64,000 nt of DNA from Phycisphaeraceae bacterium (GTDB lineage: Bacteria > Planctomycetota > Phycisphaerae > Phycisphaerales > UBA1924), in assembly GCA_007693965.1 (NCBI GenBank), contig RECQ01000057.1:1-64000 (forward strand). The letters are read 5' to 3'. The notes under the pieces are model-generated. The model saw only the letters and a program-made list of their open reading frames with translations, made no database searches and was not told where the DNA came from. Shown in pieces: positions 23,702 to 33,332 of the stretch. Numbering within the stretch: position 1 is the stretch's first letter; each line of letters starts with the position of its first letter. The position numbers were made by a program, and so were the translations under genes.

Positions 23702-24268
23702 TCAAGATGGTGGACCAGCCTCACCATCGCTCAGACCCACCAGCCCCATGCGCGCCAGCCCCTCAGACCATTCCCACACCCACGCCCCCCGTGTCCGATG
23801 CTTGCGGATATACGAAACCGTCGCGCTCATATGACCAAGGTTGCGTATCCGCACCGCATGGCTGGAAGCGCCCCACAGCTTGCCGGGGAAGTCTTTTCGC
23901 ATCCTGTGCGAGGAAAACTGCTTTGCGCGCCCGAACACCCGAACCGCGTCGATGCCTCCCGCCCGGATCAACGCATGGACATGCGATTCATCCACGGCGA
24001 GAATGGCGCAGGGAATCTTCATCATCGCCAGTTTTTCAAGCACAGCCCGTCCCAGCGACTCGCGCTGCTCGCGCCCGAGCGACACGGCGGGCGCAGCCAG
24101 GCGCCGGGCCCGATCGAGCAGCTCCCGATGCTCACCCGGCGCAGGCGGAGATCGATAGTCACCCGACGAGTGAACACGATGCCCATGATCACGAAACCCC
24201 CGAGGATCTCCGGGCAACCACTGCCCCCGAAAAGAAGACATGACGTGAGCCCACGGCCTGTTCGCCAT
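23702..24268 (-). CDS. RAYT-like (REP-associated tyrosine) transposase
   Basis: A 188-residue protein. 'AVDESHVHALIRAG' gives an HxH pair (His96, His98) at the end of a beta strand. 'FGRAKQFSSHRM' and a downstream 'VSYIRKHRTRGAWVWEW' supply a candidate nucleophilic Tyr153. HUH followed by a single Tyr is the layout of Y1/IS200-type transposases and the RAYT subfamily. The N-terminal 'FRGQWLPGDPRGFRDHGH' is shared with transposase-like planctomycete proteins (inference). Four copies of a 26-nt hairpin repeat flank the gene, two per side, as expected for RAYTs mobilising REPs. ATG 24268 is chosen because upstream in-frame codons run through repeat copy 3. It could instead be a related nuclease without transposition activity. 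Confidence 0.65.
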   Translation of the reverse strand: MANRPWAHVMSSFRGQWLPGDPRGFRDHGHRVHSSGDYRSPPAPGEHRELLDRARRLAAPAVSLGREQRESLGRAVLEKLAMMKIPCAILAVDESHVHALIRAGGIDAVRVFGRAKQFSSHRMRKDFPGKLWGASSHAVRIRNLGHMSATVSYIRKHRTRGAWVWEWSEGLARMGLVGLSDGEAGPPS

Positions 24269-24367
24269 GGGCCATATCCTGCTCAACGGCTCGAACAACG
24301 TCAAGCGGATCACACCCGCATCACAATCCCCCTGACCAGCCCCGGCTCCGGCATTCACACACCCCAA

Positions 24368-24399
24368 GAGACGCCGAGGCTGAGTCCTCGAAGCCTCGG
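24368..24399 (+). repeat. REP-like hairpin element, copy 3
   Basis: GAGACG, CCGAGGCT, a 10-nt loop and AGCCTCGG, identical in the 26-nt core to copy 2. It lies 100 bp upstream of the RAYT-like gene start. Confidence 0.88.
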
Positions 24400-24523
24400 G
24401 TAGTGCTCCCATGACTTCAGTGACTGCATCGCAGACGACAGCCGCCGCCACAGCGTGACGAAGGGGTGTCATTGAACTCTTCTATGATCAATTTCTGATG
24501 TCTGCTTGCAGTGGACGGCGAAC

Positions 24524-24555
24524 CCGAGGCTTCGAGGACTCAGCCTCGGCGTCTC
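24524..24555 (-). repeat. REP-like hairpin element, copy 4
   Basis: Same 26-nt core in reverse orientation (CCGAGGCT, loop, AGCCTCGG then CGTCTC). It sits between the RAYT-like gene and mccB. Copies 3 and 4 thus form a facing pair about 125 bp apart. The 24269-24621 spacer has no other recognised feature. Confidence 0.88.
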
Positions 24556-24621
24556 ATCTGACCAATCCTGACTTTGATGATGTCACGACGGATGTAAGCG
24601 ACCGCAGGGAGCGCCAACCAC

Positions 24622-26310
24622 TCACGTCTGCAAAACCCCCGTCTTAAACTCCCGATCCCTCGGCCAGTCCCTCGCCATCGCCAGCGCCCACGCCAGCTCG
24701 TTCCGCGTCTCGTGCGGTTGAATAATCCTGTCCACCCATCCTCGCGCCGCCCCGTGGCGGATGTCCTGCTGCTCGTTGTACGACGCCCGCACCGCATCCA
24801 AAATCTGCCGGTGCGTGTCGGCGTCGATCTCCTCGCCCTTGCGCTTGCGGCTGGCCTCCTCGATCGTCGCCAGCACGCTCGTCGCCTGGGCCGCCCCCAT
24901 CACCGCGCACTTCGAGCCCGGCCAGGCGTACGTCAGGAACGGATCAAACGCGCGGCCGCACATGGCGTAGTTGCCGGCGCCGTAGCTGCCTCCGACGATC
25001 AGCGAGATCTTGGGGACGATGCAGTTGCTCATCGCATTCACCATCTTGGCGCCGGCGCGGATGATGCCGCCCTGCTCGCTGTCGCGCCCCACCATGAACC
25101 CCGTCGTGTCGTGGATGAAGACGATGGGCAGGCGCCGCTGGTTGCAGTCCATGATGAAGCGGGCCGCCTTCTCCGCCGAATCGTCGTAGATCACGCCCGG
25201 CATCTGCATCGATGTCGAGGGCCCCGCCTTGCCGCCGGGCATCTTCTTCTGCGTGAGCTTGCGCTGGTTGGCGACGACGCCGCAGGGATGGCCGCCGATG
25301 CGGGTGTAGGCGCACACCAGCGAGCGGCCGTACTCCGCCTTGTATTCGTCGAACGTCCCGCCATCCACGATGCAGCGCAGCAGCTCGACGGTGTCATACT
25401 GCTGGTTGGCCTCGGCTTTAAAAACCTCGTACACGCGATCGGTGGCGAGCTCCGGCTCAACCGGTGAGCAGGGGGGCGCCCCGACGGGCTCGACGCTCAT
25501 CTGCGCCTCCATCAGCGAGCGCAACCGCGTGATGCATGAATCGTCGTCCTTCTCGCGGAAGTCGATCGTCCCCGAAATCTCCGAGTGCATCAGCGCCCCG
25601 CCCAGCTCCTCGCTGTCCGCGTCCTGCCCGATCGCCGCCTTCACCAGCGCCGGCCCCGCGAGATACAGCCCGCTCCCCTCGGTCATCAGCAGCGTGTCGC
25701 ACAGCACCGGCAGGTATCCGCCCCCGGCCACGCAGAATCCCATGATCGCCGCGAGCTGCGGAATCCCCGCAGCGCTGAAGACCGCGTTGTTGCGGAAGAT
25801 GCGCCCGAAGTCATCCGTATCCGGAAACACATCCTCCTGCAGCGGCAGGAACACACCCGCCGAGTCCACCAGATAAATCAGCGGCAACCGCGCCATCTCC
25901 GCGATCATCTGGGCCCGGATGATCTTCTTGCACGTCATCGGGAAGAACGCCCCCGCCTTCACCGTCGCATCGTTCGCGATGATCATGCTCAGCCGCCCGC
26001 TCACCGGCCCCACGCCCGTCACCACGCCCGCCCCGGGGGCGCCGCCGTGCTCCTGGTACATCCCGTACGCGCTCCACAGCCCGAACTCAGCGAAGCCGGG
26101 GAAGCCCGGGTTGTCGCCGGAGTCATCCAGCAGCTTCTCGATGCGCTCCCGCGCTGTCAGCCGCCCCTTGGCGTGCTGGCGCTCGATCGCCTTCACCCCG
26201 CCGCCGAGGCGGAGCTGCCGCTCGGTCTGGAGGAAGGTCTCGTTGTGCTCGCGCAGGGCGTTGATGGTGGCGCCGGCGCCGGCTTGATCCGACTTGGAAG
26301 CTGTCGTCAT
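24622..26310 (-). CDS. Methylcrotonyl-CoA carboxylase beta subunit (acyl-CoA carboxyltransferase)
   Basis: A 562-residue carboxyltransferase with the two crotonase-like halves of the biotin-dependent acyl-CoA carboxylase family. 'HAKGRLTARERIEKLLD' opens the protein, and 'GGGYLPVLCDTLLMTEGSGL', 'IGGHPCGVVANQR' and 'VGGSYGAGNYAMCGRAFDP' are typical of MCC-beta. It transfers CO2 from carboxybiotin to 3-methylcrotonyl-CoA in leucine degradation. Assignment to MCC rather than propionyl-CoA carboxylase rests on these motifs and the HMG-CoA lyase context. The biotin carboxylase/BCCP alpha subunit is not in the window. The gene is separated from the rest of the pathway by the REP/RAYT cluster, PAC2 and a kinase. 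Confidence 0.92.
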   Translation of the reverse strand: MTTASKSDQAGAGATINALREHNETFLQTERQLRLGGGVKAIERQHAKGRLTARERIEKLLDDSGDNPGFPGFAEFGLWSAYGMYQEHGGAPGAGVVTGVGPVSGRLSMIIANDATVKAGAFFPMTCKKIIRAQMIAEMARLPLIYLVDSAGVFLPLQEDVFPDTDDFGRIFRNNAVFSAAGIPQLAAIMGFCVAGGGYLPVLCDTLLMTEGSGLYLAGPALVKAAIGQDADSEELGGALMHSEISGTIDFREKDDDSCITRLRSLMEAQMSVEPVGAPPCSPVEPELATDRVYEVFKAEANQQYDTVELLRCIVDGGTFDEYKAEYGRSLVCAYTRIGGHPCGVVANQRKLTQKKMPGGKAGPSTSMQMPGVIYDDSAEKAARFIMDCNQRRLPIVFIHDTTGFMVGRDSEQGGIIRAGAKMVNAMSNCIVPKISLIVGGSYGAGNYAMCGRAFDPFLTYAWPGSKCAVMGAAQATSVLATIEEASRKRKGEEIDADTHRQILDAVRASYNEQQDIRHGAARGWVDRIIQPHETRNELAWALAMARDWPRDREFKTGVLQT

Positions 26311-26370
26311 GTGTTCATTCTTCCCGAACGTGGCTCTGGGGCGGGGTGTGTGGACGGGCCGAGTCTACAT

Positions 26371-28101
<1,731 letters not shown>

Positions 28102-28171
28102 GGTTGCAGCCTCGCGATGGCGCCCGAACCAGTCGCCCCGGGTCGCCCGTTGCGCCAGTCGAGCGGCGCGG

Positions 28172-28612
28172 TCATGCGTCCGCAGCGCCGCCGCGTCGGG
28201 CGCCCGGGTTCGGGCGGTTCGGCGTCCACTCCACCCGCGGCGCATCGCCCCAGAGCAGCTCCAGGTCGTAATGAGCCCGGGCCACGGGCTCGAAGACGTG
28301 CGTCACCACATCCACGAAGTCAAGCACGATCCACGTATCGCCGGAGTCGCTCTGTTTGCGAAAGGTCGATTCGCCGAGCTCTTCCGCCGCCTCTTCGCAG
28401 CGAACGCCGGCGGTGCGCATCTGGCGATCGCTCGTGCCCGATGCGATGACCATGTAATCCGTCACCTGGCTGAGCCGACGCAGATCGAGCACCACGATAT
28501 CTTCACAGTTGGCCTCGTCGAGCGCCTGGGCGATCCGCACGGCGACACGCAGCGCCTGCTCCTGCTGCTCCGGGGAGGTGGAAGTCGGAATGCGTGAGGA
28601 AAACTCCGCCAT
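28172..28612 (-). CDS. rsfS: Ribosomal silencing factor RsfS
   Basis: A 146-residue RsfS/Iojap protein. It binds L14 of the large subunit and blocks subunit joining. Seen are 'EDIVVLDLRRLSQVTDYMVI' followed by 'ASGTSDRQM', and 'GDTWIVLDFVDVVTHVFEP' with 'ARAHYDLELLWGDAP'. The C-terminal ~15 residues after the domain are Pro/Gly/Arg-rich. The start at 28612 begins MAEFSSRIPTSTSPEQQEQA; 22 earlier in-frame codons lack support. It is 94 bp downstream of the membrane pyrophosphatase stop on the opposite side of no other gene. Confidence 0.95.
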   Translation of the reverse strand: MAEFSSRIPTSTSPEQQEQALRVAVRIAQALDEANCEDIVVLDLRRLSQVTDYMVIASGTSDRQMRTAGVRCEEAAEELGESTFRKQSDSGDTWIVLDFVDVVTHVFEPVARAHYDLELLWGDAPRVEWTPNRPNPGARRGGAADA

Positions 28613-28705
28613 GGGGCAGACATTACGCCGTCCGGCGGCCCGGCGCCAAACGCCGGGCCGCGGACATGCGCAGTTCATCGAAAGGCTTCATCTGGCCGAC
28701 TCGGC

Positions 28706-31486
28706 TCACGCCAGCCCCAGGGCCGTCGCCACCACGGAGCCGTACTTCACCACCAGGCCGGCGAAGACCACCGACACGATGGAGATGAGCTTGATGAGAA
28801 TGTTGAGAGACGGGCCGGACGTGTCCTTGAACGGATCGCCCACGGTGTCGCCCACAACGGTCGCCTTGTGATCTTCCGAGCCCTTGCCGTAGACCACCCC
28901 GGCGCCGCGGCCTTCCGCCTGCATAAGCTCGGCGCGAAGGATGAGATCGTCACGCAGCTCGTGCGGCACGGCCTCGAGCTTGGCGGGGTCGTTCAACATG
29001 TCGTCCGCGGTGATGCGGCCATACTTCTCCACCAGCTTCTTCGCGTTGTCCCACGCGCCGCCGGCGTTGGCCATGAAGATCGCCACCGCGAAGCCGGAGG
29101 TCAGCCCGCCCGCGAGCATGCCCACCACGCCGGCCACGTCCAGCACCAGGCCGACCGCGATGGGGATGGAGATCGCCAGCAGCGCGGGGATGACCATCTC
29201 CTTCTGCGCGCCCGCCGTCGAGATCGACACGCATCGGGCGTAATCCGGATAATCGACCCCTTCGTAGTTGACCTGCTTGGGCCACTGCATCGGGTCGTTG
29301 ATCTGCTCCTGCGTCATGCCATCCCTGTGGAAGGCCTCGCGCATCTTGGCGAACTGGCGACGGCACTCCTGCATCATGCTGTTCGCGGCGCGGCCCACGG
29401 CGTTCATCGTCAGGGCGCAGAAAAGGAACGCAAGCAGCACACCGATGAAGAGCCCGCCCAGAGCCCGCGGATTCATGAATGAAACGTCGTAGAACGCCAG
29501 CACATCCTTGATCGAGGCGTTTGTGACGCGCAGGATCTCGAAGTCGTACGCATGCTCGTGATCGCCGTGCGGGACCGTCTTGCGAAGCTGCAGCCGTCGT
29601 GCGGTCGGAAGCGTCGCCCCCTCCAGACCGCGAACAGTCGTCGGCATCGCCACCGGGAAGACCTCGCCGATCTGCAGGTGATGGAAGTCCTTCGGATCAT
29701 GGAACTGCGTGCGGTCGACCAGGATCGCGCCGCCGAGAATGTCCTCGCCTTCCTCCCCGGCCTCCGGCAGCACCACGGCGAACTTGCCGTAGCCCTGGTA
29801 AATCGCGTGCGGCTGGGTGGGCGCGGTGTACTCGACGCGCTCCGCGTACGTGACCGCCTGCGTGTCAAGCTGCGTCTGCACGATCTGGATGTACGCCGCG
29901 AAGAGCGCCAGCGCCGTCAGCGCCGCCGAGCCGATTGCGAAGCCCTTGCCCGTCGCCGCGGTCGTGTTGCCCAGCGAATCGAGCATGTCGGTGCGCTCGC
30001 GGACGTGGGGGGGCTGGCCGGTCATCTCGGCGTTGCCGCCCGCGTTGTCGGCGATGGGGCCGTAGGCGTCCGTCGCCAGCGTGATGCCCAGCGTCGACAG
30101 CATGCCCACCGCCGCGATGCCCACGCCATAAAGACCCAGCAGGAAGTGCTCGCCGCCGCCCGCGAAGCTGAAGGCCGCGATGATCGCGACCACCACCGTC
30201 AGCAGCGCCGCCCACGTCGACTTCATGCCCTCGGCCACGCCGGAGATGATGACGGTCGCGGGTCCGGTGATGCCCTGACGCGAGATCCGCTGCGTCGGCG
30301 GATGCTCATAGCTCGTGTAATACTCCGTCGCATACGCGATCACGAGGCCCGCAACCAGGCCCGACACGATCGACATGCCGATGCCCCACCAGCGAACGCC
30401 CGCGTCCATGTACGCCTTCCCGGCGTCGCCCGATCCCAGCAGGAGATACAGAATCACGAACGCGGCGACCAGGATCATCGCCGAAGCGACGTAGACACCC
30501 TTGTGCAGCCCCTTCAGAAGCTGCGCGAAGTTGGCGCCCTCCTTCGCCTTCACCGCGAAAACACCTACGATCGAACAGAAAATACCGACGCCCGCCAGCG
30601 CCAGCGGGGCGCAGGCCAGCAGCATCGCGGTCCGGAACGACTCGCCCGCCGCCAGCGGCAGCGAGAAAGCAGCCGCGGCGCCCAGCGCCATCGTCGCCAG
30701 AATCGATCCGTAATAGCTCTCGTACAGGTCGGCGCCCATGCCCGCCACGTCGCCCACGTTGTCGCCCACGTTGTCCGCGATCGTCGCCGGGTTGCGGGCG
30801 TCGTCCTCGGGAATGCCCGCCTCCACCTTGCCCACCAGGTCGGCGCCGACGTCCGCGGCCTTCGTATAAATGCCGCCGCCCACGCGGGCGAAGAGCGCCT
30901 GCGTCGAGGCGCCCATGCCGTAGCTCAGCATGATCGTCGTGATGATCCGCAGATCAGGCTCGATGCCGAAGCTCGCGCCGAACGTGTTCAGGATGAAGAA
31001 CCAGAATGAAATATCAAGCAGCGCGAAACCCACCACCACCATGCCCATCACAGCGCCCGAACGAAAGGCCACCGTAAGCCCGTCATTCAATGACTCTTTC
31101 GCCGCCGCGGCCGTGCGCCCGGATGCGTTCGTCGCCATCTTCATCCCGAACCAGCCGCACAGGCCGGAGAAGAAACCTGCGACCGGCACGCCGATCACCG
31201 TCAGGCCCGACTGCAGGCCCAGCGCCCACATCACCAGCAGCGCCAGAACCAGCGCCACGAACACCGCCGCGACAACTTTGTACTGACGCACCAGGTACGC
31301 CATCGCGCCTTCACGCACCGCGGCCGCGATGCGGATCATCTCCGCGTCGCCCTCGCTCTTCGTCATCACGTTCTTCGCAAAGAGAAAAGCGGTCACGAGC
31401 GCTGCGATCGCGCCCAGCGGCGCGAGCACGTACAGGGCGGGAATATCGCCCACGATTGCGAGAGTTTGAAGAGATGTTGTCGCCAC
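28706..31486 (-). CDS. hppA: Membrane-bound ion-pumping pyrophosphatase, K+-stimulated type
   Basis: A 926-residue pump coupling PPi hydrolysis to H+ or Na+ transport. 'DVGADLVGKVEAGIPEDDAR' followed by 'NPATIADNVGDNVGDVAGMG' is the substrate site, and 'DAYGPIADNAGGNAEM' and the C-terminal 'VVGDTVGDPFKDTSGPS' complete the acidic motifs. 'GNTTAATGKGFAIGS' has Ala where K+-independent enzymes have Lys, so it belongs to the K+-dependent class; which ion is pumped is not decided. An extra ~118-residue hydrophilic segment (~540-657) makes it much longer than the usual 670-770 residues. GTG 31486 is chosen: AGGAG lies 9 nt upstream, and the ATG 20 codons earlier precedes that site. Confidence 0.95.
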   Translation of the reverse strand: MATTSLQTLAIVGDIPALYVLAPLGAIAALVTAFLFAKNVMTKSEGDAEMIRIAAAVREGAMAYLVRQYKVVAAVFVALVLALLVMWALGLQSGLTVIGVPVAGFFSGLCGWFGMKMATNASGRTAAAAKESLNDGLTVAFRSGAVMGMVVVGFALLDISFWFFILNTFGASFGIEPDLRIITTIMLSYGMGASTQALFARVGGGIYTKAADVGADLVGKVEAGIPEDDARNPATIADNVGDNVGDVAGMGADLYESYYGSILATMALGAAAAFSLPLAAGESFRTAMLLACAPLALAGVGIFCSIVGVFAVKAKEGANFAQLLKGLHKGVYVASAMILVAAFVILYLLLGSGDAGKAYMDAGVRWWGIGMSIVSGLVAGLVIAYATEYYTSYEHPPTQRISRQGITGPATVIISGVAEGMKSTWAALLTVVVAIIAAFSFAGGGEHFLLGLYGVGIAAVGMLSTLGITLATDAYGPIADNAGGNAEMTGQPPHVRERTDMLDSLGNTTAATGKGFAIGSAALTALALFAAYIQIVQTQLDTQAVTYAERVEYTAPTQPHAIYQGYGKFAVVLPEAGEEGEDILGGAILVDRTQFHDPKDFHHLQIGEVFPVAMPTTVRGLEGATLPTARRLQLRKTVPHGDHEHAYDFEILRVTNASIKDVLAFYDVSFMNPRALGGLFIGVLLAFLFCALTMNAVGRAANSMMQECRRQFAKMREAFHRDGMTQEQINDPMQWPKQVNYEGVDYPDYARCVSISTAGAQKEMVIPALLAISIPIAVGLVLDVAGVVGMLAGGLTSGFAVAIFMANAGGAWDNAKKLVEKYGRITADDMLNDPAKLEAVPHELRDDLILRAELMQAEGRGAGVVYGKGSEDHKATVVGDTVGDPFKDTSGPSLNILIKLISIVSVVFAGLVVKYGSVVATALGLA

Positions 31487-31684
31487 GTTGGTTCGCTCCT
31501 GGACTGGAAAGGCCTGCGCCCCGGCGCGGTGATTCGGGTCGATCACGCTCCGCTCGGACGGCCGAGGCTGGTTCTGGTCAGGTTTGTCGAGACTGCTCGC
31601 AGAAACTCACTTGCAGCGAGCTTCAGGCGATTGGCCCGACAGAACTGCCGGGCACACATGGAAGACCCACGTCCCCCGGTTCGC

Positions 31685-31903
31685 TCAGGAAGAAGAAGAT
31701 GAAGACGAGGGACGAATCTCGTCGGTCTTCTCGCGCCGCTTCACACCCTTGCGCGCCTCTCGACGACGACGCTCAGAGGGCTTCTCGTAAAACTGCTTGC
31801 GCTTGATGTCCTTCGTAAGGCCTTCTTTTTCACACAGCTTCTTGAACCGGCGCATAAGCTGCTCCACCGATTCGTTGCCGCGGGCCTTGATGCGGATCGC
31901 CAT
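31685..31903 (-). CDS. rpsU: 30S ribosomal protein S21
   Basis: A 72-residue S21: 'MAIRIKARGNESVEQLMRRF' followed by 'KKLCEKEGLTKDIKRKQFYE' and a basic Arg-rich helix. GAGGA lies ~9 nt before ATG 31903. The C-terminus ends in a run of seven serines encoded by an AGA/GAA-like repeat on the plus strand, longer than typical S21. The ~198-bp gap to hppA shows nothing certain. Confidence 0.96.
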   Translation of the reverse strand: MAIRIKARGNESVEQLMRRFKKLCEKEGLTKDIKRKQFYEKPSERRRREARKGVKRREKTDEIRPSSSSSSS

Positions 31904-32110
31904 TCGCTTGTCTTCCTCACTGTGTCTTGAATTGCGGGGTGTTGACACCGATCCAAACGGCCTGTCCGCCGCCGGGGACGGGGAGTATTGCGGAAACCCG
32001 GCCGAAAGGCAAACGGCCGCCTCGCGTCATCCGCCCCAGCGCCAGACGCCCCCACGCCTCCGCCCGCCTCGCCCCGCCATGTTCGCAAACTGATAGGATA
32101 TTCACCCCCC

Positions 32111-32857
32111 GTGCTCCTCGTCGACGCCTACAACGTTCTGCATGTCACCGGCGTCCTGCCGCCCCACCTGGCGGTGGGGGATGTGGAGGCTCTGGCCGCC
32201 CTCATCGGCGCCGGCAAATGGGCGGGTCAGCGCGTCCGCCTGATCTGCGACGGCGTCCCCGGCCCGAATTCGACCCGAGACGAAAAGGGCATCGAGATCG
32301 TCTACGCAGGCCCCGGCGCCGACGCCGACAGCCTCATCGAGCGCCTGATCCTCGAAAACACCGCCCCGCGCCGCCTCACCGTCGTCAGCAGCGACCGTCG
32401 ACTCAAAGCCGCGGCCCGGCGCCGGCGCTGCAAATGGATGAGCAGCGAAGACTTCATGCGTTCGCTCGCCCGCCCAGTCCGCCGCATTTCGCCGGCGGCC
32501 CATCCTCCCACGCCGCTCCCTCAGGACGATGTCGGCCGCTGGATCCGCGAGTTCGGACTCGAGGACGCCGCCCGCCCCGGCGCTCCCGGCTTCCTCCCGG
32601 CATCTTCATCGCCGAAACGCCCCGGCAAGCGCCCGGGCAAGTCCGGCGACTCCCTCGTCTCCCGCCTCAGCAACGCCGCAGGCGCCTCCAACGGCCTCGC
32701 CAGTGAAGGCGACACAGACGCCGCCCCCGACGAGCACGCCGTCGAACTCGACCCCACACTCCTCGAAGCCCTCGAAGAATGGCGCGGCAGGCTCGATCCG
32801 GACGATCTGGACATGGCCAGATGGATCGACACACACCCGCCATCACCCGACTCCTGA
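32111..32857 (+). CDS. NYN-domain (YacP/Rae1-like) ribonuclease-type protein
   Basis: 248 residues from a GTG. 'VLLVDAYNVLHV' opens the PIN-like NYN domain. Conserved acidic residues appear in 'EIVYAGPGADADSLIER' and 'TVVSSDRRLKAAARRRRCKW'. B. subtilis YacP/Rae1 is a ribosome-associated endoribonuclease; the same activity here is inference. The C-terminal half is low-complexity, Pro/Ser/Lys-rich, with a final acidic helix. The start is uncertain: a TTG at 31988 would add 41 unconserved residues, while GTG 32111 puts the first strand exactly at the N-terminus. The 3' end overlaps the next gene by 37 nt. Confidence 0.8.
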   Translation: MLLVDAYNVLHVTGVLPPHLAVGDVEALAALIGAGKWAGQRVRLICDGVPGPNSTRDEKGIEIVYAGPGADADSLIERLILENTAPRRLTVVSSDRRLKAAARRRRCKWMSSEDFMRSLARPVRRISPAAHPPTPLPQDDVGRWIREFGLEDAARPGAPGFLPASSSPKRPGKRPGKSGDSLVSRLSNAAGASNGLASEGDTDAAPDEHAVELDPTLLEALEEWRGRLDPDDLDMARWIDTHPPSPDS

Positions 32858-33264
32858 TCCTCCTCCTCGCCGCGCTGGCGGCGCCGGCCGGAGGCTGCCT
32901 CTCGTTCTCATTGCACGGCGACCCCGATCGCGGCGGCCGCCTGGTCGGGGTCTACGGGGTCGACGGCGTGCTCAGCGCCGAGCTCCCCATGGACTACACC
33001 GCGCCCACCGTCATCGCCGCCGCCGAAGCGACGCTGATCCATCGCGGCTACGTCATCACGGAAAAACGCGCCAACAAGGGTTCGGCGAAGATCGAGGGGC
33101 GCGAACACCGCCAGGGCCTGTCGCGCATCGTCGCCCGCCGCATCATCATCGAGGCCCGCGAAGGCGGCGGCAGGACCAGCGTCACCGTCTGTGTGCGCCC
33201 CATCGGCGAACGCGCCGAATCACGCGCCGTCCTCGACGGCGTGCTCAACACGCTCGGGCGCTGA
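32821..33264 (+). CDS. Predicted lipoprotein of unknown function
   Basis: 147 residues from ATG 32821. Residues ~9-27 are a signal sequence ending 'LAALAAPAGGC', a lipobox-like site with GG before the Cys. The mature part is small and alpha/beta ('ELPMDYTAPTVIAAAEATLI', then 'LSRIVARRIIIEAREGGGRT'), resembling DUF3568-type periplasmic domains (weak). It overlaps the YacP-like gene by 37 nt, so translation may be coupled. Confidence 0.75.
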   Translation: MDRHTPAITRLLILLLAALAAPAGGCLSFSLHGDPDRGGRLVGVYGVDGVLSAELPMDYTAPTVIAAAEATLIHRGYVITEKRANKGSAKIEGREHRQGLSRIVARRIIIEAREGGGRTSVTVCVRPIGERAESRAVLDGVLNTLGR

Positions 33265-33294
33265 CACAGCGGCGGGCAAGGCGCAACTCCACAA

Positions 33295-33329
33295 CCCCAT
33301 TGCCCATTCCCCATTGCCTATTGCCTGCT
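33295..33329. repeat. CCCCATT heptamer array
   Basis: Five 7-nt units in register: CCCCATT, GCCCATT, CCCCATT, GCCTATT, GCCTGCT. It fills the convergent gap between the lipoprotein gene and gltA. This is the same unit family (on the other strand) as after mutL and at 63602-63615. Confidence 0.85.
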
Positions 33330-33332
33330 CCC

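Noticed and set aside
31685-31712. Poly-serine C-terminus of S21 as a frameshift artefact.
   Set aside because: The frame is open and S21 tails vary in length; the run could be real slippage-prone DNA, and nothing in the sequence shows an error.
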